Shown: positions 54,247-62,428 of the stretch, piece by piece | Position numbering within the stretch: the first letter of the stretch is position 1 | Layout of the letters: each line of letters starts with the position of its first letter | Made by a program: the position numbers and the translations under genes | The notes under the pieces: generated by a model | Told to the model about the DNA's origin: nothing | What the model saw: only the letters and a program-made list of their open reading frames with translations | Databases searched by the model: none | DNA from: UBA935 sp031555615 | GTDB taxonomy: Bacteria; Bacillota; Clostridia; Lachnospirales; Lachnospiraceae | NCBI GenBank assembly: GCA_031555615.1 | Contig: JAVBUF010000003.1 | Location: forward strand, 96,442 to 160,441 | Direction of reading: 5' to 3' | DNA length: 64,000 nucleotides

Positions 54247-54478
54247 ACAAAAGAATCTCTTTTATGATTCCCCGCCTGCGGGATCGCCTTTATTCACAAA
54301 ATGCGAGGAAAGAATAAAGCGCAATCTCTTATAAATTAAAAATAGCACGACAATACGTCATGCTGATTTATAAATCTATATACAAAAATAAGCACATGTA
54401 TGGTAAAGTTTTAAGCAATATTCAGTTTACAATATTCTCCGTTACTCTACTTTTCATCTTTGTGCTCTCCTTTGTTTT
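54207..54478 (-). ncRNA. Structured leader RNA upstream of the ABC-2 exporter operon
   Basis: This is the predicted transcript from the leader promoter to the terminator, about 270 nt, within a 442-nt stretch with no full-size gene. Besides the terminator it can form GCATGAC/GTCGTGC near 54360, GCTTTATTC/GAATAAAG at about 54290-54320 and CCCGC/GCGGG near 54275. It holds two tiny reading frames. It fits no riboswitch class that I recognise. It may be a translation-controlled attenuator or a small RNA. Confidence 0.55.
54422..54457 (-). CDS. Putative 11-aa leader peptide MKSRVTENIVN
   Basis: ATG at 54457 follows AAAGGAGAGCACAAAG, an excellent ribosome site, about 20 nt from the predicted transcript start; the frame ends at TGA. 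Codons 3-5 contain TAGAGTA, identical to seven bases of the terminator's 5' arm, so this segment could pair with the 3' arm. A second frame, MCLFLYIDL (54368-54397), has no clear ribosome site. This design resembles ribosome-stalling leaders of resistance genes. Confidence 0.5.
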   Translation of the reverse strand: MKSRVTENIVN

Positions 54479-54484
54479 TTCTTA

Positions 54485-54513
54485 ATTCTACTCCATACTT
54501 TATTCGATGTCAA
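54485..54513 (-). promoter_or_regulatory. Promoter of the ABC-2 operon leader
   Basis: On the minus strand TTGACA (54508-54513), 17-nt spacer and TAGAAT (54485-54490). It is a strong sigma-A match, about 355 nt upstream of the ATPase start. Confidence 0.75.
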
Positions 54514-54582
54514 TTACTAAAAAATTATAGACTTCACTTTCTTTCTATGCTAAAATATTTCTACAAGTGAGGGGTGATTAAC

Positions 54583-54783
54583 ATGGCATTAACGAATGGG
54601 GATTTACTTGCAATTTCTAATTTATTAGATAAAAAACTGGATGCAAGATTAACGCCGATGGAAGAGAGACTAAAACGAATTGAAGTTGATTTACTTGAAA
54701 ACAATGTCATTCCGAGATTAAACACAGATATTTTAAAAGCTGTAGTTGCAGAGCATAGTGAAAAATTACGCAAAATATCATAA
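54583..54783 (+). CDS. Small coiled-coil protein, unknown function
   Basis: 66 aa from ATG 54583 with GAGGGG at 8 nt. An alternative GTG at 54574 overlaps the ribosome site and is rejected. The sequence is almost entirely helical with heptad-like Leu/Ile spacing (LISNLLDKKLDARLTPMEERLKRIEVDLLENN-like pattern), suggesting a short coiled coil that self-associates. It is monocistronic, divergent from the ABC-2 leader and ended by its own terminator. It was not recognised as a characterised family. Confidence 0.65.
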   Translation: MALTNGDLLAISNLLDKKLDARLTPMEERLKRIEVDLLENNVIPRLNTDILKAVVAEHSEKLRKIS

Positions 54784-54797
54784 ATATATACAAAATC

Positions 54798-54827
54798 AGG
54801 TGTGAAGTCCATTAGGATCTCACACCT
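54798..54827 (+). terminator. Terminator after the small coiled-coil gene
   Basis: AGGTGTGA (54798-54805) and TCACACCT (54820-54827) are perfect 8-bp arms, followed by TTTCTTT. It lies between convergent genes and may also serve the GH31 operon. Confidence 0.72.
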
Positions 54828-54859
54828 TTTCTTTGCTCTTACACTCAACCGGCAAGCTT

Positions 54860-56371
54860 CTAACCTATTTTTTCAAACACCAGAGGACACCCAAGCACCG
54901 ATTCAAAATACATTTTTTCGCCTTTACTATCGATCACTTCATCCCCACGTTTCCATTGGCCACGGGGTACATATATTTCCCTGCCCGAACAATTCTTCTG
55001 ATAAACCGGTCCCACCAGAAGTTTATCTCCTACCATAAACTGATCGATCAGCTTTTCCACCGGTTCCTCGGGATACTCATAGCTCATATACCTTACTACC
55101 GGTTCCCCGGTCACCGCTGCCATCTCCACAAAGTGGCAGATTACATCCAGATACTGCTTTCTAAACTCCAGACTTTTTAAGATAAGCTGGAAATTCTCCT
55201 GGCTTAAAACCCGGAAGGGTGCCGCCGAAAATTGAATGGCCGGCATCAGACAGGCGATTTCACAATGCCTGATAAAAAGTTCCTGGTCCAGGCTGCTTGC
55301 TTCGGCTTCCTGGAAATTTACATATTCCCCGCCGCCGATCATGTCTGGGCAGCCAAAGGGATGCCCCGTCAGCCCCTGCAAAAGAATATCCGGAATCAGT
55401 GATGCGATTCCATTTTCCCCCCAGGAATGATCCTTATCACACAGCCTCTGCAAAAGGCCGTAACCACCGGCCCCAAAGGTCACACGGTATTCATTGAATT
55501 TAAACTGTTCACCGAATTTTGCCCACAAATTGGAGTACTCATCCGGAGTCAGATTCTGAAAGGCCACATTATCATTACCATAGTGAATGCTGTCTCCGCC
55601 GTCAAACTTGAAACCGTCCACACCAATGTCCTGCAGCGCTCCCAATTGCTCACTCAGCCACTCTCTGGCCTGGGGATTTGACATATCCAGAACGGCGGAA
55701 CAGCCATTCCACCATTTTGTTATGTACGTCTCCCCATCTTTTTGCCTTATCAGAAGCCCTCTTTTTACCAATTCCCGATATGCTACCGTATCCGGCGTGA
55801 TGTAAGGGCAGATCCATAGCATGACTTCAAATCCCATTTCATGCAGTGCCGCAATCATTTCTTTAGCATCTGCAAACTTTCCGCTGTGAAATTTCCATTC
55901 CCCATAATATTCTGCCCAGCCATCATCGATCATCAGCACTCCGGCCGGCATGCCGTGAGACAAAATGCTCTTGGCATACTCCAGAATATCTTTTTGATTC
56001 TGATGAAAGGTAAACTCGATCCAGGTGTTATAAATAACCTTGTTAAACAGTGTTTTGGAGGGGGTAATCTGGTGAAACGGAAAATACTCTTTCATCGCCG
56101 CCAAATACGCCTTTTTCAAGTTACCATAGCCGGCCTTTAGGACTGTATCATCCGGGAATTCCATTTCCCCCTTGTGAAAAGCAATCTGAAAGCCGGACTT
56201 GCGCCAAAGGAATCTTCCTTTGCTGGATACCAGCAGGGGCATCGCCTGATTAGGAGTTTCATTGCTCCGAAAATCCAGGATGCACTCACTTTCAGTATCC
56301 AATGGCATTTTTAAACCATATTTCACACAGGTTCCATACCAGTATTCATTCTCTAATATTTTTTCTTTCAT
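54860..56371 (-). CDS. GH31-family glycoside hydrolase, predicted cytoplasmic alpha-glycosidase
   Basis: 503 aa from ATG 56371 (AGGAACAGGACTGT upstream); the longer open frame overlaps the binding-protein gene and is rejected. The (beta/alpha)8 barrel shows MPAGVLMIDDGWAEYYGEWKF (about 140-160), MLWICPYITPD and the nucleophile region VDGFKFDGGD with Asp257. The KFDGG form differs from the WxDMNE form of classic alpha-glucosidases and resembles subgroups acting on alpha-galactosides or N-acetylgalactosaminides. There is no signal peptide. It is last in an importer operon and should split an imported alpha-linked oligosaccharide. Confidence 0.85.
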   Translation of the reverse strand: MKEKILENEYWYGTCVKYGLKMPLDTESECILDFRSNETPNQAMPLLVSSKGRFLWRKSGFQIAFHKGEMEFPDDTVLKAGYGNLKKAYLAAMKEYFPFHQITPSKTLFNKVIYNTWIEFTFHQNQKDILEYAKSILSHGMPAGVLMIDDGWAEYYGEWKFHSGKFADAKEMIAALHEMGFEVMLWICPYITPDTVAYRELVKRGLLIRQKDGETYITKWWNGCSAVLDMSNPQAREWLSEQLGALQDIGVDGFKFDGGDSIHYGNDNVAFQNLTPDEYSNLWAKFGEQFKFNEYRVTFGAGGYGLLQRLCDKDHSWGENGIASLIPDILLQGLTGHPFGCPDMIGGGEYVNFQEAEASSLDQELFIRHCEIACLMPAIQFSAAPFRVLSQENFQLILKSLEFRKQYLDVICHFVEMAAVTGEPVVRYMSYEYPEEPVEKLIDQFMVGDKLLVGPVYQKNCSGREIYVPRGQWKRGDEVIDSKGEKMYFESVLGCPLVFEKIG

Positions 56372-56396
56372 ACAGTCCTGTTCCTTTGAATCCCCA

Positions 56397-57875
56397 TTAT
56401 TTTTTATTAGCCATAAATTCGTCAAATTGTTTTTGTACTTCGGCAATATAATCATCCATTCCGGCATTTTTTAACTTATCAATGGCGGCATCATAATTTT
56501 GATCAAAATCCACAAATCCGTTTCTGATGGGAGCCAGGTCGTTTTGACACACTTCCCACATAGCCGTTTCGATTTCTTTGACATTTTCATTATTAAATAT
56601 AAATCCGATGGCATTAGATACTTTGGCCTCATCATCCCAATGCTGGTACTGATTGATATAGTCCTCATCCACATCCGGTGTGAAAACCGTATAGTTCTTA
56701 TTGCGGAACATCCATTCATAGAAGAAATCATTGGTTACCAGGCGGTTGATCCTGCCGTCTACCATCTCATAATCGGTTCCTTCCACGCCGTAAATGGCAA
56801 ATAAGTAATTCTCCTGAGAAGAATAAATCCAGTTGATAAATTTCATTGCGCCTTCCGGATTGGCAGCCGTGTAGGGAATTCCCAGAACCTCTCCGCCGGT
56901 AGCGGTAATATAACGGGGCTTCTCATCTGCCAACATGTAATTCTTTAATACCGAATCCGGTGCATTTGCCTTTACCGCACTGGCAATTTCAGTATCTTTT
57001 CCAAAGGAACCTTCGGTCCAGATATATAAGCCGGTCTGCATCCGGTTGGTTCTTTCATTGTAGTTGGTGGACAATTCGTCGGCATACATTCCTGAAGTAA
57101 ACATGTTCCGGTTGAATTTGGCTACTTCCTTGAAAGCATCGGTTTCATAATAGCTGTAAACTTTTCCGGTCTCCTCACCGTATACCACTGTCTCTTCCTT
57201 GGCCACAAAGGTATATTGTTCCGGCTGATAATATCTGGTCAACGGCTTGAAGATAATATCCCCGGGGCCTTTCATTTCAGGGTGCAGCTCTTTTACCTTG
57301 GTTGCATAATCAATCAGATCATCGGGTGTATTCAGATCGGTCATCCCCACTTCATCCATTAAATCCTGGCGTACCGTAACAAACTGATACATTCCTGAAG
57401 AGGAAGAAAAAGAGGATGGAATACCATATAACTGACCATTTACTTTGGCACCGGCGATGTGTGATTCCGGTATTACCTTAAGCAGATCCTGGCCATACTT
57501 ACTGAGCAGCTCATCAATCGGCTGTGCCTGCTTTTTGTTAACAATCTGGGAAAGGTTGGGCAGTCCGTCCCAATACAAATCAATGGGTTCATTAGCTGCC
57601 AGCATAATATCCTTCTGCTCCCAGTAGGAATCCCAGGGAACAAAAATCATTTTTACCTTTAAATTAAGATCTGCTGCCATTTTCTCGGCAAATTCATTTT
57701 CAAGAAACGAAGTCATCCGATCCGACTCATCCCCGGGATATAAAATTGTTAATGTCTCCAGCTCTCCCGAAGAACTTCCTTTTGCTGCTCCCCCACTGCT
57801 TTTACCGCATCCTGCCAGTAACCCGGTTACCATAATCAGCGTTAAGGCAATTGCTAATAATTTTTTAATTCTCAT
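56397..57875 (-). CDS. Solute-binding lipoprotein, LplA-type family 1
   Basis: 492 aa. Lipobox LLAGC (Cys about residue 22), a Gly/Ser-rich tether, then ETLTILYPGDESDRMTSFLENEF, typical of the LplA/YtcQ branch of sugar-binding proteins that are longer than usual. Start preceded by AGGAGGATCTTTTTT. Encoded after its two permeases and before the GH31 enzyme. No ATPase gene is present; a shared MsmX-type ATPase is expected. Confidence 0.9.
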   Translation of the reverse strand: MRIKKLLAIALTLIMVTGLLAGCGKSSGGAAKGSSSGELETLTILYPGDESDRMTSFLENEFAEKMAADLNLKVKMIFVPWDSYWEQKDIMLAANEPIDLYWDGLPNLSQIVNKKQAQPIDELLSKYGQDLLKVIPESHIAGAKVNGQLYGIPSSFSSSSGMYQFVTVRQDLMDEVGMTDLNTPDDLIDYATKVKELHPEMKGPGDIIFKPLTRYYQPEQYTFVAKEETVVYGEETGKVYSYYETDAFKEVAKFNRNMFTSGMYADELSTNYNERTNRMQTGLYIWTEGSFGKDTEIASAVKANAPDSVLKNYMLADEKPRYITATGGEVLGIPYTAANPEGAMKFINWIYSSQENYLFAIYGVEGTDYEMVDGRINRLVTNDFFYEWMFRNKNYTVFTPDVDEDYINQYQHWDDEAKVSNAIGFIFNNENVKEIETAMWEVCQNDLAPIRNGFVDFDQNYDAAIDKLKNAGMDDYIAEVQKQFDEFMANKK

Positions 57876-57942
57876 AAAAAAGATCCTCCTTAAAATAATG
57901 TTTATGTTAAGCTTATTTGCTTTCCACCAAGTGAAACGGTTC

Positions 57943-58836
57943 TTATTCTTTTACTGCACCGGTCATAATACCGTTGATAAAGAACCTTTGAACAAAGGGA
58001 TATAAAAAGATGATGGGACCGACGGTAATAATGGTCACCGCCATTTTTACCGTTTCCGCCGGCAGCGATATATTTGCTGCCGCTCCGGCCGGAACGGTTC
58101 CTGAACTGATGGCATTGACATTGGATAAAATGTTATATAAATAGTACTGCAGTGAAAATAAGTTCTTATCCTTGATAAACATCAGCGAATGCCACCAGTC
58201 ATTCCAATATTGCAGCGCATACATTAATCCGATTGTCAAAATTCCGGTTTTACACAAAGGCAAAGCTATTTTATAGTAAATTTGAAAATAATTGGCTCCG
58301 TCAATTTTGGCCGCTTCATATAAAGACGGCGGAATATGGGAAAAGTAAGTCCGCAGTAAAAACATGTTCCATACGCTGAAAATCGATGGTACGATCAAAG
58401 CAAAAATATTATCTCTTAAATGATAGTAATTCACGCACACGATGTACCATGGTATTAATCCGGCCGAAAAGATTATTGTGAAATTACAGATAAAAGCAAT
58501 CACATTCCGATATTTTAATGTCCTAATGGAGATGGCAAAGGAAATCATCGAAGTAACCAGCAAGGCTCCCGCCGTTCCCGCCACTGTCACAAAAATGGTC
58601 ACTCCATAAGATTTGAGAATCTTCTGGCCACTATGGGCGAAAATATAAATATAGGTATTAAAGCTGAATCCCTGAGGAAACACGGAATATCCATTCAGTA
58701 TGACATCTCTTTCGGTCGATAGCGAAACACTCAGTGTCAGGATTAAAGGGTATAAACAGATTACTGCAAACACGCCCAGAAACAGGTAAGCTATGGTTGT
58801 TAATACGTGGTCTTCAACTGATTTTTTTATTCTCAT
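57943..58836 (-). CDS. Sugar ABC transporter permease, LplC/YtcP type
   Basis: 297 aa, six helices. EAA loop EAAKIDGANYFQIYYKIALPLCKT (about residues 190-213). N-terminus KKSVEDHVLTTIAYLFLGVFAVICLYPL is typical of YtcP/LplC. It starts 2 nt after the LplB-type gene and pairs with it. Confidence 0.92.
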   Translation of the reverse strand: MRIKKSVEDHVLTTIAYLFLGVFAVICLYPLILTLSVSLSTERDVILNGYSVFPQGFSFNTYIYIFAHSGQKILKSYGVTIFVTVAGTAGALLVTSMISFAISIRTLKYRNVIAFICNFTIIFSAGLIPWYIVCVNYYHLRDNIFALIVPSIFSVWNMFLLRTYFSHIPPSLYEAAKIDGANYFQIYYKIALPLCKTGILTIGLMYALQYWNDWWHSLMFIKDKNLFSLQYYLYNILSNVNAISSGTVPAGAAANISLPAETVKMAVTIITVGPIIFLYPFVQRFFINGIMTGAVKE

Positions 58837-58837
58837 G

Positions 58838-59761
58838 TCAGAACAACCCCTCTCCGTCGTTTATTTTTTTAGCAAATTTATTGGCCAGAGTTACCAGTAT
58901 CAACCCCATAATGGACTGATATAAACCTATCGCCGTGGAATACGAGAAGCCCAAGGTTTTCATGGATGAATATACATAGGTATCAATAACCGTAACGGCA
59001 TCTTTCAGACTGGCATTATCGCCGACTATACCATAAATCATCCCAAAGTCACCGTAAAAGATCCGGCCCACACTCAACAGCACCAGAACCACCGCCGTTG
59101 ACTTTAACATCGGCAGGGTAAGGTATATAATTCTCTGAAACTTATTGGCGCCGTCAATTTCCGCTGCTTCAAACAGTGATGCATCAAAACCTGCCATGGC
59201 GGCCATATAAATAATGGAATTATACCCGCTCCATTTCCATACGTTGGCAAAAATAATAATCGGTTTCCAGTATTGAGGGGACGCATACCAGCTGATGGCT
59301 TCCAGCCCCATCATCTCACGCACCTTGTTAACCAGTCCCACATCCCTTGCAAAAAAGCCGTAAATAATGGCACCCACCACTACCCAGGAAAGAAAATAAG
59401 GAAAAAACATCGCACTTTGGGTAACCTTTTTAAAGAATTTTCCTTTTGCTTCATTAAAAAAGATGGCGATACTGATGGGTATGATCAGCCCGAAAATAAT
59501 ACCGAAAACATTGATGATGATAGTATTATAAGTAACTCTCTTGGCCATATCGTTGCCGATAAAGAAATACTTAAAGTTGGCAAGCCCCACAAACTTACTG
59601 CCGAAAATCCCGTCCACAACGTTATAATCCGTAAAGGCCATCCAAATGCCGGTGAAAGGAATATAGCAAAAGAGCAGTAAAATTGTTAACGCCGGCAAAC
59701 ACATTAAATATAAAATCCTATTTTCCTTCAGTTCCTTTAAAACTCCGCTCCTTTTTTTCAT
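58838..59761 (-). CDS. Sugar ABC transporter permease, LplB type
   Basis: 307 aa, six helices. EAA loop EAAEIDGANKFQRIIYLTLPML (about residues 205-226). The block PALTILLLFCYIPFTGIWMAFTDY near the N-terminus is typical of LplB. It forms the heterodimeric channel with the LplC-type protein for the ligand of the binding protein at 56397. Confidence 0.92.
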   Translation of the reverse strand: MKKRSGVLKELKENRILYLMCLPALTILLLFCYIPFTGIWMAFTDYNVVDGIFGSKFVGLANFKYFFIGNDMAKRVTYNTIIINVFGIIFGLIIPISIAIFFNEAKGKFFKKVTQSAMFFPYFLSWVVVGAIIYGFFARDVGLVNKVREMMGLEAISWYASPQYWKPIIIFANVWKWSGYNSIIYMAAMAGFDASLFEAAEIDGANKFQRIIYLTLPMLKSTAVVLVLLSVGRIFYGDFGMIYGIVGDNASLKDAVTVIDTYVYSSMKTLGFSYSTAIGLYQSIMGLILVTLANKFAKKINDGEGLF

Positions 59762-59780
59762 ACTTCCGTCTCTCCCATTC

Positions 59781-61043
59781 TCATTGCCACTCTTTTTTTA
59801 TCTGCTTTTTCAGTTTATCAATGTCGATGACTTCCCCGCTTATTCTGGATTGCTCCGCAGCATAGGCCATGATATGACTTTCAACCGATTTATTGATGGA
59901 AGATTTGCTGACCTCACCATCTGTTTTCATCAAGGAAATAAAATCCGACATCAATCCGGAATCCCCGCCTCCGTGTCCGCTGTTTACAACCTCCGGATGA
60001 ATCACCCGTTTTTCATAGGCAGCATTGGCATTGGATGCAAACCGTGTCACTTCAATTTTGTTTAGCCCATCATCCCCGGCTATTTCACCATGTTCGCACA
60101 TTACCCTGATGGATCTGCTGATCCGGTTTGTAAAGCCGCTGAGTTGAAAACCGGCAGTTACTCCGTTTTTAAATTCAATGATGGTCACCTGATGATCACA
60201 GACATCATTTTCACAGCGGTAAACACAACGGCCATAAGGACCTTCCGTAAGTGCCTCCGTAAGCGCTTCTTTGGTTTGGGTCGCGGCTACCTGGGTGGCC
60301 GGCCATTCTCCGGCAATGGGCAGATAGACCTTTCGGGCATCAAACCGGCATTCCGGAGCCGCTTTACACTCCAGGCATCTCATCCCGCTGCCGGCCGGAG
60401 CATTTCCTTCTTTAAAATAAGTCAGATCGCCAAAAGAAGATATTCTGTGTGCTTCACTTCCTACCAGCCAGGTTAAAATATCCATATCATGGCATGATTT
60501 TTGCATAATTAAGGGACTGGATAAGGCTTTTTTGCTCCAGTTTCCCCGGACAAAGGAATGAGCCAGATGAAAATTTCCGATATTCTCACTATGTTCAATG
60601 GTCACCACTTTACCCAGCTCATTACTGTCAATAATGGATTTAATGGTGGTAAAAAAATGGGTATATCTTAACACATGGCAGACAATTACATGAAGGCCTT
60701 TTTGATTGGCCATTTCCATAATTTCCAGACATTCTGTCGGATCTGGAGATATGGGCTTTTCCAGTAGGATATGATACCCGCATTCCAGTGCTTTTATGGT
60801 CTGTTTGTAATGATCTTGGTCCATTGAAGCGATGACTACCGCATCGGCTAATCTTCCCCGGTTAAAAAAGGCATCGGTATTGTCAAATAACATGTGTTGA
60901 GGTAAATGCAGCGATTCTGCCGCAAACCTTCTTCTTTCTTCTGAGGGATCAACCACAGCTGTAATTTCCACATCCCCATATGTATCTGCATATTGTGCGT
61001 AGATCATTCCCCGTTGTCCCGCACCGATTACCGCTAATTTCAT
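59781..61043 (-). CDS. Gfo/Idh/MocA-family oxidoreductase with Cys cluster
   Basis: 420 aa. The start at 61043 (AAGGAACATAT upstream) puts the Rossmann motif AVIGAGQRG at residues 3-11. EKPIS near residue 100 carries the catalytic Lys. An insertion near residues 195-250 has Cys pairs (CLECKAAPEC, CRFDARK and YRCENDVCDHQV), a pattern seen in one branch of the family and possibly metal-binding. It would oxidise or epimerise a sugar with NAD(P). It is first in the importer/GH31 operon, so it probably acts on the released sugar. Confidence 0.88.
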   Translation of the reverse strand: MKLAVIGAGQRGMIYAQYADTYGDVEITAVVDPSEERRRFAAESLHLPQHMLFDNTDAFFNRGRLADAVVIASMDQDHYKQTIKALECGYHILLEKPISPDPTECLEIMEMANQKGLHVIVCHVLRYTHFFTTIKSIIDSNELGKVVTIEHSENIGNFHLAHSFVRGNWSKKALSSPLIMQKSCHDMDILTWLVGSEAHRISSFGDLTYFKEGNAPAGSGMRCLECKAAPECRFDARKVYLPIAGEWPATQVAATQTKEALTEALTEGPYGRCVYRCENDVCDHQVTIIEFKNGVTAGFQLSGFTNRISRSIRVMCEHGEIAGDDGLNKIEVTRFASNANAAYEKRVIHPEVVNSGHGGGDSGLMSDFISLMKTDGEVSKSSINKSVESHIMAYAAEQSRISGEVIDIDKLKKQIKKEWQ

Positions 61044-61101
61044 ATATGTTCCTTTCCAAAACCATTTTTCATCACCCAACATATCAACTGTTCATATTCT
61101 A

Positions 61102-61168
61102 ATGATAACACAATACTTTCGTCATTTATACATATTATTGTGGGGCGGATAAGTTGTTTTGTGTGTAT
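61102..61168 (-). promoter_or_regulatory. Upstream region of the importer operon with a shared 12-bp motif
   Basis: The minus strand has ATACACACAAAA (61157-61168), 47 nt, then GTTATCAT (61102-61109), with TAGAAT just after it. The same 12-mer stands 46 nt before GTTATGAT upstream of the acyltransferase/kinase operon. This suggests one activator for both. The rest of the 264-nt gap 61044-61307 shows only an A/T-rich short palindrome near 61185. Confidence 0.5.
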
Positions 61169-61307
61169 TATTCAACAGTAAATCTTTAATAAAGAGCCGA
61201 AATATGTGCACTTTGCCTCCATTGGAATCCGGCATCATTTATACTGCGCATCTCCATATCCACACAAATAAACTGTTTTCAACCACATTCTGTATGTTTT
61301 CTCCCAA

Positions 61308-62423
61308 TTAATGATATTTTTGCACTATTGATGTCAACTCGTCCCAGTTCTTTTCCATCTCTGCCACAAGCTTTAATTGTGTTCTGGCACGATCCAGGTT
61401 CTGGCCTTCCCGGTGAATCTTAAAATATACATCTCCCTGCAGGTAATCTGTCAGAAAGCGGATCCCACACTCCAGGGTCATCATCTTGGCACCCACCGGC
61501 AGCAGTCTTCTTTCTTCTTCCCCTAAAATTCCGCCACAGCCTTCCAGAAAGCCTTTGGTATATAAGTCGAAAAGCTCCAGATTAAGCTTAACCTGATCAA
61601 GCTTTTTTTCATCCTCAGCCGCCGTACTTGCCCCAAAACGGATTGCATCCCCATAATCGGTTATGGAAAATCCCGGCATTACCGTATCAAGGTCAATCAC
61701 GCAAAGAGCCTTGCCAGTCTTATTGTCGATCATGATGTTATTTAGCTTTGTATCATTATGCGCAACCCTTAAAGGTATCCTTCCGGACCTGCAGGCATCC
61801 ATTATCCGGTGCGTAAATTCCTCCCGTGCCATAATGAAATCAAGCTCAGCCATTACTCCCCCAACTCTTCCCATAATATCTTCTTTTTGTGCTTTCTTTA
61901 AATTCTCCAGGCGCATCGGTGTATTGTGAAAGTCCTTGATGGTTTCATATAACGTATGAGCCGGATAGTCATGGAGCCGTTTCTGAAAACGCCCAAAGGC
62001 AAGAGCACTTTGGTAAAAATCCCCGGTCTTTTCGACCAAATCATAAGTAGTGGCGTCTTCAATAAAAAGATAAGCCCGCCAATAACATCCCTGGCTGTCT
62101 TTATAAAAAGATTCTCCGGTCCTGGCCGGCACAATATTCAGCGTTTCTCTGTTTACATCTCCTTTATCCCTGTTAATTTTATCTTTCATAAAAGCTGTCA
62201 CACCCTCGATATTTTTCATCAACTGTTCCGGACTGTGAAATACTTCATGGTTTATCCTTTGTAAGATGTAATGGTTTTGAACCCCACTCTGCAGCTGCGT
62301 ACATACTTTAAAGGTATCATTGATATGGCCATTGCCAAAATTCTTATACCAAACACATTTTCCGCTAAAATGCATCTGACTGATGACTTCTTCTATTTTT
62401 GAGCAGTATTCTTCTCTTGTCAT
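61308..62423 (-). CDS. N-acetylhexosamine 1-kinase-like phosphotransferase
   Basis: 371 aa, close to the 359 aa of Bifidobacterium NahK. The APH/choline-kinase fold shows the catalytic loop VAHNDTKLNNIMID (Brenner motif, about residue 222) and the metal-binding IDLDTVMPGFSITDYGDAIRFG, very close to NahK wording. The N-terminal FGNGHINDTFKV nucleotide loop also fits. It would phosphorylate GlcNAc or GalNAc at C1. Together with a GH31 enzyme of the N-acetylgalactosaminidase-like subgroup this hints at mucin-type or host glycans. It follows the acyltransferase-like gene by 5 nt. Confidence 0.82.
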   Translation of the reverse strand: MTREEYCSKIEEVISQMHFSGKCVWYKNFGNGHINDTFKVCTQLQSGVQNHYILQRINHEVFHSPEQLMKNIEGVTAFMKDKINRDKGDVNRETLNIVPARTGESFYKDSQGCYWRAYLFIEDATTYDLVEKTGDFYQSALAFGRFQKRLHDYPAHTLYETIKDFHNTPMRLENLKKAQKEDIMGRVGGVMAELDFIMAREEFTHRIMDACRSGRIPLRVAHNDTKLNNIMIDNKTGKALCVIDLDTVMPGFSITDYGDAIRFGASTAAEDEKKLDQVKLNLELFDLYTKGFLEGCGGILGEEERRLLPVGAKMMTLECGIRFLTDYLQGDVYFKIHREGQNLDRARTQLKLVAEMEKNWDELTSIVQKYH

Positions 62424-62428
62424 ATGCT

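Noticed and set aside
54133..54573. Known riboswitch or T-box in the ABC-2 leader
   Set aside because: No T-box motif or recognised riboswitch core was seen; the short frame with ribosome site fits a leader-peptide attenuator better.
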